A DNA stretch of 64,000 bases from Acidobacteriota bacterium (lineage in GTDB: Bacteria > Acidobacteriota > Terriglobia > Bryobacterales > Bryobacteraceae), in contig CANIVU010000024.1 of assembly GCA_947470805.1 (NCBI GenBank), forward strand, positions 1 to 64,000. The letters are read 5' to 3'. The notes under the pieces are model-generated. The model did not search any database. It was given only the letters and a program-made list of their open reading frames with translations, and was not told the DNA's origin. The first letter of the stretch is position 1; the number at the start of each line of letters is the position of its first letter. Below, piece by piece: positions 49,598 to 58,449 of the stretch. Made by a program: the position numbers and the translations under genes.

Positions 49598-51343
49598 GTG
49601 TCATTTCTCCGTCGCGGCGTCCCCGCGATCCTTTCACTGATCCTCGTTCTGCCGGCCCTCGCCGGCCAGTTTCGTCACGGTATTGGCCGAGGCGACTCCA
49701 TCAACGCCAAACTGCCCAATCTCCCCGCCATACGCATCGGCCGCGCCTCCCTTGCCATTGATGTCATGGATGCCACTACAGCCGGCGGCCAACCCGGCAT
49801 GGGGATGGCCGTTCCCGGTGCCGCTGGACCCGCCGATACGACAGTTCCAACTACCCAATTGCAAGCAGCTCTCGACCAGAGCTTCCGGGAGAGTTTCACC
49901 ATCGTCCAGGCAAATGGCGATGCCTTTCTCCGCGTCGCCATTACCCACTACACCCCAGCTGAATCACGTATCGATACCCTCACACAGAAAACGCGCTCAC
50001 CCGCTCCGCCCAATCCGGATGGCTCCATGCAACGGGATCAGACCGGCCAGCCGCTGATGATTGACCAGACAATCAACGTTGAACAATGGGTCGCCAAAGG
50101 CCAGCTAGCCGTTCGCGTGGAAGTCGTCGATTCCTCCGGCGTTCTCTTGGATGGCTTCGCCCCGCAGTCGGCGGTCAGCGCGACACAAGTCATCAGCGTC
50201 AACGGGCAGGACCGTGTAGATCGTACACAGATCCCTACGCCCGATCAGGTGAAAGCAAAGCTAATCGGCGACTTGGTCAAACAGTTCGCGCCCCGCTATG
50301 CCCCGGTTGCCGAGGCGGTCGAAATTCCACTTGCCGTCGACGATGAACTGCGGCCCGGTAACAAGCTGGCCAAGGAAGGCGATTTCGAATCCGCCGTAAA
50401 GTCCTGGCAAACGGCTGTCTTGAAGAAATCCGAAAATGAAGCCGACAAGATCTATAACCTCGGAGCCGTCTACGAAACCGAGGCCTATGACCGGCTCCTA
50501 AAGCAAGGGGCGGTTGACCAGATTGCTCCCTACCTGGACCGTGCCGCGAAGCAATTTGCCGACGCCGCGGCCGCCGATCCCAAGGAAAAGTACTTCACCC
50601 GGGCGTCCGAGCGAATTCGCAAAGCCCGTCTGCGCCTGAACCGCATTGCGGATCTCGAAGCGGTTCGCCAACGCGCTCTCAGCGCCAAGGCCAATCCCTC
50701 TCCCTGGCCGCCGGGTTCCGCTCCAGTGGCCCCGGTAGTCGCGGTCGCCCCACAGCCGCAAGCGCCCCCGGTAGTTATGCAGCCCGTGCTGGCGGAACCG
50801 GTTGCCGCGCCCGTCCCAACCCCGGTCCCGGTTGCCAACACACCTCCCGCCGCGCCCACGCCCATTCCTGAAGCCGTTGTCGCCAACAAGCTGATCCCCG
50901 CCAACGTGGTGCCGGCCGCCAACCCTCCAGAGCCCGCCGCAACTCCAGCCGACCCCGCCCTACAGGAAGCCTTGGAGCAGGTCTTGAACGACCCCCGCCC
51001 TGACTCCGCCCAGGAAAAAGTATTCCGAACCTTCATCCGCCTCCGGCTGAAAGCACTCTCCGGTGCCATCACCGATGACGTCAAGCGCCAGTTCGAAGCC
51101 ATCGGCCCCGCCGCCTACTCGCTCACCGCTCTGCAGTCCCGGCGCATCATCCACCAGGAGGCCAAGGCCTGGACCGCACTGCAACCGAAACTCACCATCT
51201 ACCGCGAATCCGTCACCGCCTTCGCCGCCGACGGAAAGCTCTCGCCCGACGAGCGCTCGGCGCTCCAGGCAATGGCGAAGCAACTCGGTCTCGCCCCCGA
51301 AGACGCCGCCGCCATCGACGCTTCCATCAAACTCCCCGAGTAG
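49598..51343 (+). CDS. Secreted protein with helical repeats, Pro-rich linker and TerB-like end
   Basis: GTG 49598 is preferred (581 residues): TAGGAG lies 7 bases before it and it opens directly on a signal peptide (SFLRRGVPAILSLILVLPALA). ATG 49547 is in frame. An N-terminal CsgG/LpoB-like domain (residues about 25-220, 'FRESFTIVQANGDAFLRVAI') is followed by TPR-like helices (about 230-350, 'EGDFESAVKSWQTAVLKKSENEAD'), a Pro/Ala/Val linker (about 365-455) and a helical C-terminus (about 470-581) resembling TerB-like folds ('ADGKLSPDERSALQAMAKQLG'). Function unknown; divergent from the Oar gene (140 bases). Confidence 0.65.
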   Translation: MSFLRRGVPAILSLILVLPALAGQFRHGIGRGDSINAKLPNLPAIRIGRASLAIDVMDATTAGGQPGMGMAVPGAAGPADTTVPTTQLQAALDQSFRESFTIVQANGDAFLRVAITHYTPAESRIDTLTQKTRSPAPPNPDGSMQRDQTGQPLMIDQTINVEQWVAKGQLAVRVEVVDSSGVLLDGFAPQSAVSATQVISVNGQDRVDRTQIPTPDQVKAKLIGDLVKQFAPRYAPVAEAVEIPLAVDDELRPGNKLAKEGDFESAVKSWQTAVLKKSENEADKIYNLGAVYETEAYDRLLKQGAVDQIAPYLDRAAKQFADAAAADPKEKYFTRASERIRKARLRLNRIADLEAVRQRALSAKANPSPWPPGSAPVAPVVAVAPQPQAPPVVMQPVLAEPVAAPVPTPVPVANTPPAAPTPIPEAVVANKLIPANVVPAANPPEPAATPADPALQEALEQVLNDPRPDSAQEKVFRTFIRLRLKALSGAITDDVKRQFEAIGPAAYSLTALQSRRIIHQEAKAWTALQPKLTIYRESVTAFAADGKLSPDERSALQAMAKQLGLAPEDAAAIDASIKLPE

Positions 51344-51363
51344 TGGGACCTCGATGAAATCGA

Positions 51364-51885
51364 TCATTCCTCCAGCACAACAGCCCGAGCGGCTCCCGCG
51401 AGCCGCGCGGCATATTCCTGTATGTCCTCCGGCCAGCCGGCCATCAGCGAGACAAACTTCACTAAATCCCCTGCGTACAATGCCCGTGTCGCTTCTTGAT
51501 ACCCAGAAAGGTTCCCCGCCATCGCTGTCAGAAAACGCCCCGCCGCCGCTCGCCCTTGCCGTTCCTTCTCCCCGGGCATCGCCCGCGCCTGATCCACCAG
51601 CCGACGGATCGCCGCCGACGCGCCGCTCGGCTGCGCCTCCAGCCACTCCCAGTGCCGCGGCAACAACGATATCTCCCGCGATACCACCCCCAACTTCGGC
51701 CGCCCCGGGCCCGTCGATACCTTCACCGGCTCCCGCCAGTTGAAGTCCACTTGCTTCCCGCTTTGGTCTTCAAAACACAGCAGCCCGTTCTCCCCCTGCG
51801 CCGCCACCCAACTCCGCGCTCCTTCCAACCCGCCGGGAATCTGCCGATCGCCGCAGAACGCCGTGAACGTCTTCATTTCTTCCAT
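51364..51885 (-). CDS. DUF2239-family protein
   Basis: A 173-residue protein matching DUF2239: 'TAFCGDRQIPGGLEGARSW', 'GLLCFEDQSGKQVDFNW', 'PGRPKLGVVSREISLLPRHW' and 'ASAAIRRLVDQAR', 'MAGNLSGYQEATRALYAGD'. Full length for the family. Function unknown. ATG 51885 lies only six bases after a strong -10 element, so the transcript is probably leaderless; ATG 51876 is the alternative. Convergent with the secreted protein above. Confidence 0.9.
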   Translation of the reverse strand: MEEMKTFTAFCGDRQIPGGLEGARSWVAAQGENGLLCFEDQSGKQVDFNWREPVKVSTGPGRPKLGVVSREISLLPRHWEWLEAQPSGASAAIRRLVDQARAMPGEKERQGRAAAGRFLTAMAGNLSGYQEATRALYAGDLVKFVSLMAGWPEDIQEYAARLAGAARAVVLEE

Positions 51886-51891
51886 ACTCGA

Positions 51892-51934
51892 ATATTACCC
51901 GGATAAAATAAATCCGTCAATAATATCCGGGTAA
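51892..51934 (-). promoter_or_regulatory. Strong sigma-70-like promoter bracketed by a 10-bp dyad
   Basis: On the minus strand -35 TTGACG (51920-51915), 17-base spacer, -10 TAATAT (51897-51892), near consensus. Arms TTACCCGGAT (51934-51925 read minus; complement at 51895-51904) form a perfect 10-bp inverted repeat enclosing the -35 and covering the spacer end. The start codon of the DUF2239 gene lies at about +1. A repressor binding both arms would block the promoter. Confidence 0.75.
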
Positions 51935-51936
51935 AA

Positions 51937-53067
51937 TTAAATCGTGATCAGTTCCAGCCGGTGTTCCGCCACCGCCTCTGGAATCACGGTCACCCCCAGC
52001 CCCGGCCCTTGCGGCACAGCCACTCTGCCATCCGCTCCCAGGACGATCTTCTCCGCGATCACCGCATCGCGGAACGGGCTCTCGGTCTGGTCGAACTCAA
52101 ACATCGGCGGCGGCGCGGCCAGCGCCTCGGTAATCGGCGCGCACGTTGCCATCCACTGCAGAATCGCTGCCGTCCGCACCGCCGTCCCCCAGTTGTGCGG
52201 AATCACTTGCATGTCCTTCAGCCAGCAGGAATGCATCAATCGCCGTGCCCCTGTCAGGCCGATGATCTCCACTTCCGGCTGCAGAATGTCCACTAACCGC
52301 GGCTCCACGTAATCCTGCGCCAACCGGTCCGCATCGAAGGTCTCTCCGCCGGCGAGTGGAATGCTGATGGACTCGCGCAGGCGACGATACCCGGCCAGGT
52401 TATCTGCCAGCACCGGTTCCTCCCACCAAAGCAAATCGTACGCCTCCAGTTGCCTGCCCAGCGCCACGGCAGTGGCCGCGTCGTAGCCGCAATTGGCATC
52501 AACGGCAAGCCCGATCTCCGGACCAATGGCCTCCCGAACCGCGGCCACATTCTGAACGTCGATCGCTGCGCCATAGCCCACCTTCATCTTCATCGTCCGA
52601 TAGCCCTGGCGCTTCCACTCGGCCGCCTCATCTGCCAACCCCCGCGCCAAGTCGGGCCAGTCTTTTCGATACAGCGCCGTGCAATAGGGCTCCACGCGGT
52701 CCCGCCAAACCTTGCCGAACAGGCGCGAAACCGGCATCCCGAGGGCCTTCCCCTGCAGGTCCCACAACGCCGTATCCAGGCCCCCGCAAACGGTGGCGCC
52801 GTGTCGCGCCTGCTTCCACACGAACGGTCGCAGCGAATCGTAAATCGCCTCCGCCTCAAAGGGCGACTTGCCGATAACCAGTTCCGGATGCGCCCGCAGC
52901 GTATCGCCGCCAAAGTAACCGTCACCCCAACCGGTCAGCCCATCGTCCGTTCGTACCTCAACCAGCGTCGCCGTGCGGCGGTTTGTCCAGCCAAGGGACC
53001 ACCCAAAACGCTCCCGCAGCGGCGCATCCAGGCGATGAATACGAACTTCTGTGATCCGAAGTGACAT
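51937..53067 (-). CDS. Enolase-superfamily dehydratase/racemase (mandelate racemase group)
   Basis: A 376-residue enzyme of the mandelate racemase/muconate lactonizing group. Capping domain residues 1-125 ('ITEVRIHRLDAPL'), then the TIM barrel: 'YRTMKMKVGYG' (catalytic KxK Lys), 'AVDANCGYD' (metal Asp), 'LLWWEEP' (metal Glu), 'IPLAGGETF' (third ligand) and 'DILQPEVEIIGLTGA'. It abstracts a proton alpha to a carboxylate, acting as acid-sugar dehydratase or racemase; substrate not predictable. Ends 3 bases before the DUF2239 promoter dyad. Follows the TonB receptor by 18 bases, so may belong to its operon. Confidence 0.92.
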   Translation of the reverse strand: MSLRITEVRIHRLDAPLRERFGWSLGWTNRRTATLVEVRTDDGLTGWGDGYFGGDTLRAHPELVIGKSPFEAEAIYDSLRPFVWKQARHGATVCGGLDTALWDLQGKALGMPVSRLFGKVWRDRVEPYCTALYRKDWPDLARGLADEAAEWKRQGYRTMKMKVGYGAAIDVQNVAAVREAIGPEIGLAVDANCGYDAATAVALGRQLEAYDLLWWEEPVLADNLAGYRRLRESISIPLAGGETFDADRLAQDYVEPRLVDILQPEVEIIGLTGARRLMHSCWLKDMQVIPHNWGTAVRTAAILQWMATCAPITEALAAPPPMFEFDQTESPFRDAVIAEKIVLGADGRVAVPQGPGLGVTVIPEAVAEHRLELITI

Positions 53068-53085
53068 GCGCCACCCATCGTATCG

Positions 53086-55359
53086 CTAGAACCGGGCCGT
53101 CAGTCCAATCCGCAGCGCCCGCGGCGAGCCAGGAGAGATGTTGGTGTTGTTGTCCGCGTTGGCGAAGTAGCGGCGGTCCGTCAGGTTCTCGACGTTTGCC
53201 TGCAAGCGGATCTTCTCCGTGAGCGAATAGAACACCGCCGCGTCCACCCGTGTATAACTCGGCAGCAGCACCGTATTGTCGATCGCGGCGAACATGTCGG
53301 AGCGGTTCAACACGCCCAGTCCAGCGCCCAGCCGAGACATCACCCGGTAGTTGTTCCAAAAGGAAAACGTCGCCCGCGGGACTTGCGCAACCTGCGCCCC
53401 AGCCCGGGCCGTCGTCGTCGCGCTGGTCACAAACGCGTCCTGCACGCCAACGCCGCCAGACACCTGCCAGGCCTTGGTCACACTGCCATTCCAGCCCAGT
53501 TCCACCCCATTCGTTCGCTGGCTGCCGGTCTGCACAATCCGCGTCGGGTCGTTCGGGTCGGTCGAACGCGTATTCGTGCGGTCCAAACGATACGCCGCCA
53601 TGGTCAGGAACAGCGAACGGCGTACATCCCACTTGATCCCCACCTCATAGTTTTCAAATTTCTCAGGCTTCACCTGCTGTGTCACTGTAGTGAGCGACGC
53701 AAACTGATCTCCCGCGCTGGGCAGGTAGGAGACGCTGTAGTTGGCGTAGAACGAAACCGCATCCACAGGCTTCAGAACCAGACCCAAGCGCGGGGAAATC
53801 AAGGTGTCAACACGCTGTAGCCGCTCCGGTACCCGACGGTTCTGAAACTGCAGGTCGAAGCGGTCCACTCGAACACCACCCACCAGCCGGAGATACCGGC
53901 TGAGCGTCCATTGGTCCTGTGCGTACAACGCCGCCACCCGGGTGTTGATGTGGTTGCTGGCGTCCGTCGCGCTCTGCCGGAAAGTGGCGTACGTGCCGGT
54001 CACAGGCGATGCCAACGGCACGAGGATAGCGGTCGCGGTCCCGCCGAAGTACCCCGTGTTGCGGAAATTGTCGGTGGACTGCCGGCCGGCCTCCGCGCCG
54101 AACAGCACTGTATGCCGCGCCGCGGCGTACGTCACGTCCGTTTGGTTGAACATGTTCAGCCGGCCGGTCGCGTTGTCGTACGAAGAGATTGATACCTGCA
54201 AACCATTCGCAGCCACAGCGCCCGGGACGTAGTTCCGGTAGAACCGGTCGTACCCGCCGAACTGCGTGCGATTGCGGATGTTCCACCGTCCGGCCTGGTG
54301 TTCCACCATGGCCGACCCCAGGTTCACCGTCGCCCGCACCGGCGCGTCGTTGGGATTGCCGAAAAACGTGCGGAAATCCACCGTCGCCGGCCGTCCGTTC
54401 ATCGAAGTGATGCCCCGGTCGCCCACCCGTTGGTCGCGGAAATGTTCGTACGCCACCACCAGCCGAGTCCTCTGATTGACCAGCCAGGTGACAGTCGGAC
54501 TGACGCCAGCACGTTCCAGATTGACATACCGCCGAAAGCCATTCGAGTTCTCATACATGCCATTCACGCGCAACGCCAGTTTGTCGCCAAACGCCTGATC
54601 CACATCCCCCGAAATCCGCTTGTTCCCGAACGATCCGCCTTGCAGCGATATCTCCCGGACTGGAATGAAACCGGCCTCTTTGGTGACGCGGTTGATCACG
54701 CCGCCCCCGCCGCCCCGTCCGAAGATCATTGCGTTTGGCCCCTTCAACGCCTCCACGCGTTCCAAGTTATAAAGGTCGCGGAAATACTGTACGTCGTCAC
54801 GGACGCCATTGACAAAAAAGTCAGCCGAAGAGTTGTTCCCGCGAATGATGACCTGATCCCGATTGTTCTCCCCCTGATGCGCCGAGATTCCCGGAACATA
54901 ACGGACGACGTCGGCGACGCTCATCATGAGCTGATCGCGGATCTGGGACTGCGTCACCACCGCGATCGATTGCGGAATGTCTCGCAGCGGAGTCGCCGTT
55001 TTTGTCGCCGTCGAGGTCGCGCCCACCAGGTACCCGGCGTTCTCCGTCACCGTCACTACGCCGATCACCGGCGCCACCGCCAGGACAATTTCCCGCGGAC
55101 CTGACGGGTCCAGTTGCACTTCGGCGACGGAAAATCCCTCTTTAGATACCGAAAATCGCCATTCACCCCGAATCGGGAACGATCCAGTTGCATCTGAATA
55201 CACTATAGACCTGGAAGGCGTCGTGACGATCCGCGCCCCCGCGATCGGGCTGCCCGATGAGTCAAGCACCTTGCCCGTCAACGGCGTATCCGTCGATTGA
55301 CCCAATAAAACGCTATAAATGAGCGCCACTGCCAGGGAGATCACGCGGGGGGCTTGCAT
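53086..55359 (-). CDS. TonB-dependent siderophore-type receptor
   Basis: A 757-residue FhuA/FecA-like receptor with signal peptide and N-terminal carboxypeptidase-regulatory domain ('LTGKVLDSSGSPIAGARIV'), a siderophore-type plug ('TPLRDIPQSIAVVTQSQIRDQ', 'VRYVPGISAHQGENNRDQVIIRG') and a 22-strand barrel ending 'ALRIGLTARF'. Probably imports a ferric siderophore. The operon partner is an enolase-superfamily enzyme. It is divergent from a membrane-bound winged-helix regulator, with a palindrome between the starts. Confidence 0.92.
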   Translation of the reverse strand: MQAPRVISLAVALIYSVLLGQSTDTPLTGKVLDSSGSPIAGARIVTTPSRSIVYSDATGSFPIRGEWRFSVSKEGFSVAEVQLDPSGPREIVLAVAPVIGVVTVTENAGYLVGATSTATKTATPLRDIPQSIAVVTQSQIRDQLMMSVADVVRYVPGISAHQGENNRDQVIIRGNNSSADFFVNGVRDDVQYFRDLYNLERVEALKGPNAMIFGRGGGGGVINRVTKEAGFIPVREISLQGGSFGNKRISGDVDQAFGDKLALRVNGMYENSNGFRRYVNLERAGVSPTVTWLVNQRTRLVVAYEHFRDQRVGDRGITSMNGRPATVDFRTFFGNPNDAPVRATVNLGSAMVEHQAGRWNIRNRTQFGGYDRFYRNYVPGAVAANGLQVSISSYDNATGRLNMFNQTDVTYAAARHTVLFGAEAGRQSTDNFRNTGYFGGTATAILVPLASPVTGTYATFRQSATDASNHINTRVAALYAQDQWTLSRYLRLVGGVRVDRFDLQFQNRRVPERLQRVDTLISPRLGLVLKPVDAVSFYANYSVSYLPSAGDQFASLTTVTQQVKPEKFENYEVGIKWDVRRSLFLTMAAYRLDRTNTRSTDPNDPTRIVQTGSQRTNGVELGWNGSVTKAWQVSGGVGVQDAFVTSATTTARAGAQVAQVPRATFSFWNNYRVMSRLGAGLGVLNRSDMFAAIDNTVLLPSYTRVDAAVFYSLTEKIRLQANVENLTDRRYFANADNNTNISPGSPRALRIGLTARF

Positions 55360-55402
55360 ACTTCCAGCCTAACTTTCCCTCTCTTTGCCGTCAAGCTTAA
55401 TG

Positions 55403-55417
55403 TGCAAGTGACTTGCA
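55403..55417. promoter_or_regulatory. Palindromic operator between siderophore receptor and regulator
   Basis: TGCAAGT-G-ACTTGCA is a perfect 7-1-7 palindrome 44 bases upstream of the receptor start and 48 bases upstream of the regulator start. The core AAGTnACTT recurs upstream of the second winged-helix regulator (61909-61917), and CAAGT half-sites recur at 56673-56692. Confidence 0.55.
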
Positions 55418-55464
55418 TCGGTGGATGGTGTGTCGAATCCGCTACCATAAATACTCGAACCGCC

Positions 55465-56652
55465 ATGCCCGTACCCCCCGTGGCCAATCCCGTCCAGCAG
55501 GCTGCCCTTGAAGCGCTTGCCAACAGCGCCTCCTTCCGCAAGGCCCCGGCGCTGCGGGAATTGCTGCTCTACCTCTGGGAACACCGGGAAACTCCCCCTT
55601 CCGAATACGCCATCGGCACCGAAGTACTCGGTCGCAAGGAAGATTTCGATCCCAAAACCGATTCGGCGGTCCGCGTCCATATGTCCCGGCTGCGGGCGAG
55701 ACTAAAGGATCACTACGAGGCCAATCCAGCCGAACTGCGCTTCACCGTTCCTCCTGGCGAGTACCGTTTGGAACTTCGCCAGCTTGCCCCCGCTCCCCTC
55801 CCTCCCACCCGCCGGGAATTTCCCTGGAAAGTCTCTGCTGCCATCGCTTCGGCCGCCGCCGGGTTGCTGGCCGTGGATAATGTGCGCCTCCGCTGGCGGG
55901 CCCGCCCGGAGTCTCCCTCTCTCGATCTCTTCTGGCTCTCTTTCCTGCAAAAAGGGAAGCCGCAGACCCTCATTGTGCCCGCTCCCATGTTCTTCCGGTC
56001 CCGCGAACAGCCGTTTTTGGCACGCGATTTCCGCGTAAATCGCCCCGAAGATGTCGCGAAATCGACATATTTGGACGCTCTTCAGAAGCAATACGGGCCC
56101 CTCGAAGAGAACCGTTTGTACACCATCGCCTCCGATACACTGGCCGCGTCGATGGTGGCGCGCTACTTGGAAGACCGCGGTACCCCCGCCGTGGTGCTCG
56201 ATACGCCCTCTGCTGGGCTGGACATTCTCTCGTCCCAGGACGCCATCCTCTTCGTCGGCCCCGGTACCAGCGCCCAGGTCCCGGACATCATGGATCGTCT
56301 GGGCTACGGCTTTCATCTCAGCGAATCGGGCACCAACCGCGGGTTGCTCGATCGTCGTAACCCGGGAATCGAATACCCGGTCACGGTCCACTCTCCCACC
56401 CGTTCCACCGGGCACGGCCTGATCGCCCTGCTGCCGGGAAAGGCCCCGGGGACCCACGTGCTGCTGGTGGCTTCGTCGTTCAATCCGGCACTGGCCTCCG
56501 TGCTGACGATCGCCGCCGAACTGGAGCAACTCCGTCAGTTCCTCACACAGCAGAATGCCGGCAAACACTTCGAGGCGGTCATTCGCTACGAACGCAATGG
56601 AGACAAAATTCTCGATGCGCGCCCCGTCGCGGCTCGCAGGACCGTCCCATAA
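55465..56652 (+). CDS. Membrane-bound winged-helix transcription regulator
   Basis: A 395-residue regulator, start ATG 55465 (MPVPPVANPVQQ); the frame open from 55354 overlaps the receptor. N-terminal domain (about residues 10-100) is a winged helix ('LRELLLYLWEHRETPPSEYAIGTEVLGRKEDFDPKTDSAVRVHMSRLRARL' region with a recognition helix in 'SAVRVHMSRLRARL'), then a single transmembrane helix (about 113-135), then a 250-residue extracytoplasmic domain. This CadC/ToxR-like layout, common in Acidobacteria, couples an external signal to DNA binding. It probably controls the divergent siderophore receptor. A paralog sits at 60.6-61.9 kb. Confidence 0.85.
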   Translation: MPVPPVANPVQQAALEALANSASFRKAPALRELLLYLWEHRETPPSEYAIGTEVLGRKEDFDPKTDSAVRVHMSRLRARLKDHYEANPAELRFTVPPGEYRLELRQLAPAPLPPTRREFPWKVSAAIASAAAGLLAVDNVRLRWRARPESPSLDLFWLSFLQKGKPQTLIVPAPMFFRSREQPFLARDFRVNRPEDVAKSTYLDALQKQYGPLEENRLYTIASDTLAASMVARYLEDRGTPAVVLDTPSAGLDILSSQDAILFVGPGTSAQVPDIMDRLGYGFHLSESGTNRGLLDRRNPGIEYPVTVHSPTRSTGHGLIALLPGKAPGTHVLLVASSFNPALASVLTIAAELEQLRQFLTQQNAGKHFEAVIRYERNGDKILDARPVAARRTVP

Positions 56653-56663
56653 GGTATTGATTT

Positions 56664-56699
56664 GTCTACGTTACAAGTTCGCTACAACTTGTTATAGAC
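56664..56699. promoter_or_regulatory. Nested dyad between regulator and DUF1549 gene
   Basis: GTCTA (56664-56668) and TAGAC (56695-56699) flank ACAAGTT (56673-56679) and AACTTGT (56686-56692). The inner arms carry the same CAAGT/ACTTG half-site as the palindrome at 55403. It may be an operator of the DUF1549/DUF1501 genes or a terminator of the regulator gene. Confidence 0.4.
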
Positions 56700-56726
56700 A
56701 CCAAGAAACTTACGCTCGACATCGAA

Positions 56727-58445
56727 TTGTGGTCGAATCGATATGTGCTGAGACACGCGCTGCTCATTTTCTGTGCCTGCTTGCCCCTGTTGGCGGCGGA
56801 CGAAAATCTGATCGATCGCCACATTGAACAGAAGGCGAAGGCGAACAACGTGCCGATGGCGGCACTCGCCACTGACGCCGAGTTTATCCGGCGCGTCACG
56901 CTCGATCTGCAGGGCCGTCTCCCCGACCCGGCGACCACGCGGAAGTTCCTTGCCGATTCGAATCCCGACAAACGCGCCAACTATATTGATTCGTTGTTCC
57001 CCGCCATCCCGGTCCCCGGTATGCGCTCGGTGAAGGACCATCCCTTCCTCGACCGCTGGACCTACTTCTTCAACGATCTCTTCCGGAACGGCGAGCTCCT
57101 CGAAGAAGGAATCAACACCTTCTACGACCACATCTACAAGACCCTCACCCTCAACCTTCCCTATAACGACTTCGTCCAGAATCTGATCACCGCCACCGCC
57201 GTCTCCACCTGGTCCGATGGCCCGGCGAACTTCATCGCCCGCAGCCACATCTTTGAAGGCGATGGCTACCAGATGAATCATGAGGACACCGCCGACGAGA
57301 TCGCTATCAATACGACGCGCCTGTTCCTGGGCGTCAGCCTGGAATGCGTCTCTTGTCACGACGGCGCGAACCATCTGGAAAAGGTGAACCTGTGGCTTAG
57401 CCAGCGCAAGCGCGCCGAGATGTGGCGCCAGGCCAGCTTCTTCGGCAAGACCTATATCTCCCCGGTCTTCGGCCGTAGCCCCCAGTTCACCGTGAAGGAC
57501 ACGCGGAAGGGGTACGACCTCACCACCCGCTCTGGCCTCCGGCCGCCGCGGAACCCGAAGGCTGACGTCACGCCGACGTTCCTGCTGACCGGTGAGAAGC
57601 TCCCGGCCGGCGAGAAGCCCCGCGATGCTTATGCGCGCATGCTGACCGCCCATCCCCAATTCGCCCGCGCCACGGTAAATCTATTCTGGGCGGAGATCAT
57701 GGGGCAGGGTATTGTGGATGGCCCGTTTGAGTTCGATCTGGCACGCCAGGATCCGAAGAACCCGCCGCCCGCGCCGTGGACCATTCAACCCTCGCATCCG
57801 GAACTGCTCGAAGAACTCGCTGCCGACTTCCGGGCGAACGGCTTCGACCTGCGCCGCCTGATGCGGCAGATCGTCACCTCACGCGCCTACCAACGCGCCA
57901 TCGCCGCGCCCAAGGGCTGGAGCCCGAACTACGACACCTACTTCACCCGCCGCGTAACGCGCCGCATCCCTGCGGAGATGCTCTTCGACGCCGTGACGCA
58001 AACCGCCGGGCTGAAGCCGAGTTACAAGATCACCTTCTCCGATAAGAAGACGCCAAGCATTTTGCAGACCCGCTCGCCGCAGGATATCGACAAGTCCGAC
58101 CCGGCCATGTACCGCGCGCTGCAGGCCTTCGGCCAGTGCGACCGCTACGCCATCGAGGCAGACCGCAAGCCCACCATGGTTCAGGCCGCCATTCTGCTCA
58201 ACGACAAGTTGATCCGCGAGCGCCTGGTAATCCAAAAGGACAGCCGGCTGGAGTCCCTTCTGCGTTCCGATCCGCCGCTCCCCAACGAGAAAGTCGTCGA
58301 AGAGCTCTACCTCGCCGCGCTCTCCCGTTATCCGTCCAAAGCCGAATCGGCGCAGGGCGTTGATATGATCCAGAAGCACCGCGACCAGGGCGCCGAAGAT
58401 CTGCTCTGGACGCTGGTCAACCGTTTGGATTTCCTCTTCTACTAA
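56727..58445 (+). CDS. DUF1549/DUF1553 protein with heme-like CxxCH
   Basis: A 572-residue exported protein. Start TTG 56727 is used; GTG 56745 also works and opens directly on the signal (VLRHALLIFCACLPLLAA). DUF1549 covers about residues 25-245 ('LIDRHIEQKAK', 'EFIRRVTLDLQGRLPDP', 'ECVSCHDGANHLEKV'; CVSCH could bind heme or metal). DUF1553 follows ('HPQFARATVNLFWAEIMGQGIVD', 'LRRLMRQIVTSRAYQR', 'FDAVTQTAG'). It pairs with DUF1501, 4 bases downstream; the unit is typical of Planctomycetes and Acidobacteria. Function not established. Confidence 0.9.
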   Translation: MWSNRYVLRHALLIFCACLPLLAADENLIDRHIEQKAKANNVPMAALATDAEFIRRVTLDLQGRLPDPATTRKFLADSNPDKRANYIDSLFPAIPVPGMRSVKDHPFLDRWTYFFNDLFRNGELLEEGINTFYDHIYKTLTLNLPYNDFVQNLITATAVSTWSDGPANFIARSHIFEGDGYQMNHEDTADEIAINTTRLFLGVSLECVSCHDGANHLEKVNLWLSQRKRAEMWRQASFFGKTYISPVFGRSPQFTVKDTRKGYDLTTRSGLRPPRNPKADVTPTFLLTGEKLPAGEKPRDAYARMLTAHPQFARATVNLFWAEIMGQGIVDGPFEFDLARQDPKNPPPAPWTIQPSHPELLEELAADFRANGFDLRRLMRQIVTSRAYQRAIAAPKGWSPNYDTYFTRRVTRRIPAEMLFDAVTQTAGLKPSYKITFSDKKTPSILQTRSPQDIDKSDPAMYRALQAFGQCDRYAIEADRKPTMVQAAILLNDKLIRERLVIQKDSRLESLLRSDPPLPNEKVVEELYLAALSRYPSKAESAQGVDMIQKHRDQGAEDLLWTLVNRLDFLFY

Positions 58446-58449
58446 CGCC

